A stretch of 64,000 nucleotides of DNA from an uncultured Clostridia bacterium. Its GTDB lineage: Bacteria > Bacillota > Clostridia > Christensenellales > Aristaeellaceae. The stretch lies in contig CANQKI010000001.1 of assembly GCA_947624355.1 (NCBI GenBank), positions 1-64,000 of the forward strand, written 5' to 3'. Shown here piece after piece: positions 63,464 to 64,000 of this stretch; within the stretch, counting starts at the first letter, position 1; the number at the start of each line of letters is the position of its first letter. The notes under the pieces are model-generated. The model was given only the letters and a program-made list of their open reading frames with translations. It ran no database searches and was not told where the DNA came from. Position numbers and translations under genes: made by a program.

Positions 63464-64000
63464 TCGTTCCAGGCCGCGGCAAACCGTAAACGCGCTCTCT
63501 TTTCCAATCGTGACAGCGTATACTGCGGCAATTCCATTTGCTTTGCCAGTGCTGTCTGGCTGCAGCCCTGCCAGAAACGTGCAATCAGAATCCAGGCGTC
63601 CCGTTTCTCCATCCGTTCCAGAATATCGCGGATCAGCAGCCGTGTCATCCATTTTTCTTCCGCCGGATCGGGCAGAGATGCCAGTAATTCACCCGATTGA
63701 TCGGGCACCGGCGGCTGATCCCATTCAAGCAGAAGCATCAGTTCTTCGGGCCGCATCCCCGCCGCGTCGGCGGTTTCCCGGATGCCCGGTTCATGTCCGG
63801 AGGTCTGATAGACGTGTTCCCGGTATTCTTTGGCTCTCCGCAGCGACGCCCGTGTGCGCCACCCCAGGGAGGATTTGACCGTTTTCCGCATTTCTCCGAG
63901 AATCACGGGCACGGCATACGTGGAAAACTGCAGGCCCAGCTCCTCCCGGAAACGCCGGATCGCCGTCAAAAGCCCCATGCATCCTTGCTGAAAAGCATCT
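63460..64000 (-). CDS. SigF/SigG-like RNA polymerase sigma factor, N-terminus cut by the right edge
   Basis: About 180 residues visible. Region 2: DAFQQGCMGLLTAIRRFR and FSTYAVPVILGEMRK, the latter diagnostic for the SigB/F/G branch (FSTYAVPMIIGEIRR in SigF). Then region 3, and region 4 with CSQTALAKQMELPQYTLSRLEKRA. Several normally fixed positions differ (for instance QVSRLEKK is TLSRLEKR and the linker is longer), so it is a diverged member. The start lies beyond 64000, so the anti-sigma partner genes cannot be seen. Confidence 0.8.
   Translation of the reverse strand, partial: DAFQQGCMGLLTAIRRFREELGLQFSTYAVPVILGEMRKTVKSSLGWRTRASLRRAKEYREHVYQTSGHEPGIRETADAAGMRPEELMLLLEWDQPPVPDQSGELLASLPDPAEEKWMTRLLIRDILERMEKRDAWILIARFWQGCSQTALAKQMELPQYTLSRLEKRARLRFAAAWNE

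Overview
The window looks like chromosome from a spore-forming, Gram-positive Clostridia-type bacterium with moderately high GC. Evidence: the Firmicutes order yicC-remA-gmk-rpoZ-coaBC-priA-def-fmt-rsmB-rlmN-prpC-prkC-rsgA-rpe, a SpoIIE phosphatase, two SpoIID/LytB proteins, a SigF/SigG-like sigma factor at the right edge, radA-yacL, strong GGAGG ribosome binding sites and frequent ATGA stop/start overlaps. I could not assign a genus. I saw no rRNA, tRNA, CRISPR, insertion sequence or prophage block; every gap between genes is under about 330 bases.

Layout. 1-1175 is the 5' part of pckA (leftward, runs off the left edge). 1309-15424 is one long leftward housekeeping operon (protein maturation, ribosome methylation and assembly, CoA, guanylate kinase, replication restart, Ser/Thr kinase and phosphatase), with an extended -10 promoter at its head. 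15512-22084 holds two MATE exporters, a 46-residue small gene with a terminator, a papain-like C39-type protein, a secreted SpoIID-SH3 protein and a lipase-like hydrolase. 22157-26666 has three large secreted proteins of unknown function that seem to share an N-terminal module. 26888-30618 is ruvCAB, an acetyltransferase and queA (rightward). 30702-38572 is a leftward peptide-importer operon oppABCDF followed by alanine racemase and an acetyltransferase. 38828-43787 carries a SpoIID lipoprotein, a five-repeat peptidoglycan-binding protein, and yacL/radA. 44006-49646 is a rightward group: metallophosphoesterase, ppk1, a GT-C-like membrane protein and an MFS transporter. 49804-57802 runs rightward: GntR regulator, pepF, Lrp regulator, aminotransferase, CapA-like, pyrR, a degenerate isopropylmalate-dehydrogenase-like protein and an alkaline-phosphatase-fold enzyme. 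57843-61755 is leftward: spoIIE, a triple-SH3 secreted protein and a holin-like protein. 61878-63413 is a UMF1-type MFS transporter, and 63460-64000 is the sigma factor, cut by the right edge.

Themes. Envelope and sporulation functions recur: kinase PrkC with PASTA domains, SpoIID, SH3 and peptidoglycan-binding repeats, alanine racemase encoded with an oligopeptide importer, SpoIIE with a Spo0A-type box placed 22 bases before its -10. The most unusual items are the dehydrogenase-fold protein that has lost metal ligands (55749-56705), the OppC subunit with a 160-residue extracytoplasmic insertion that includes an SH3-like stretch, the secreted-protein trio, and an inverted repeat that could mask the ribosome binding site of the second spoIID gene. 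All family calls come from reading the sequence; no database search was run.
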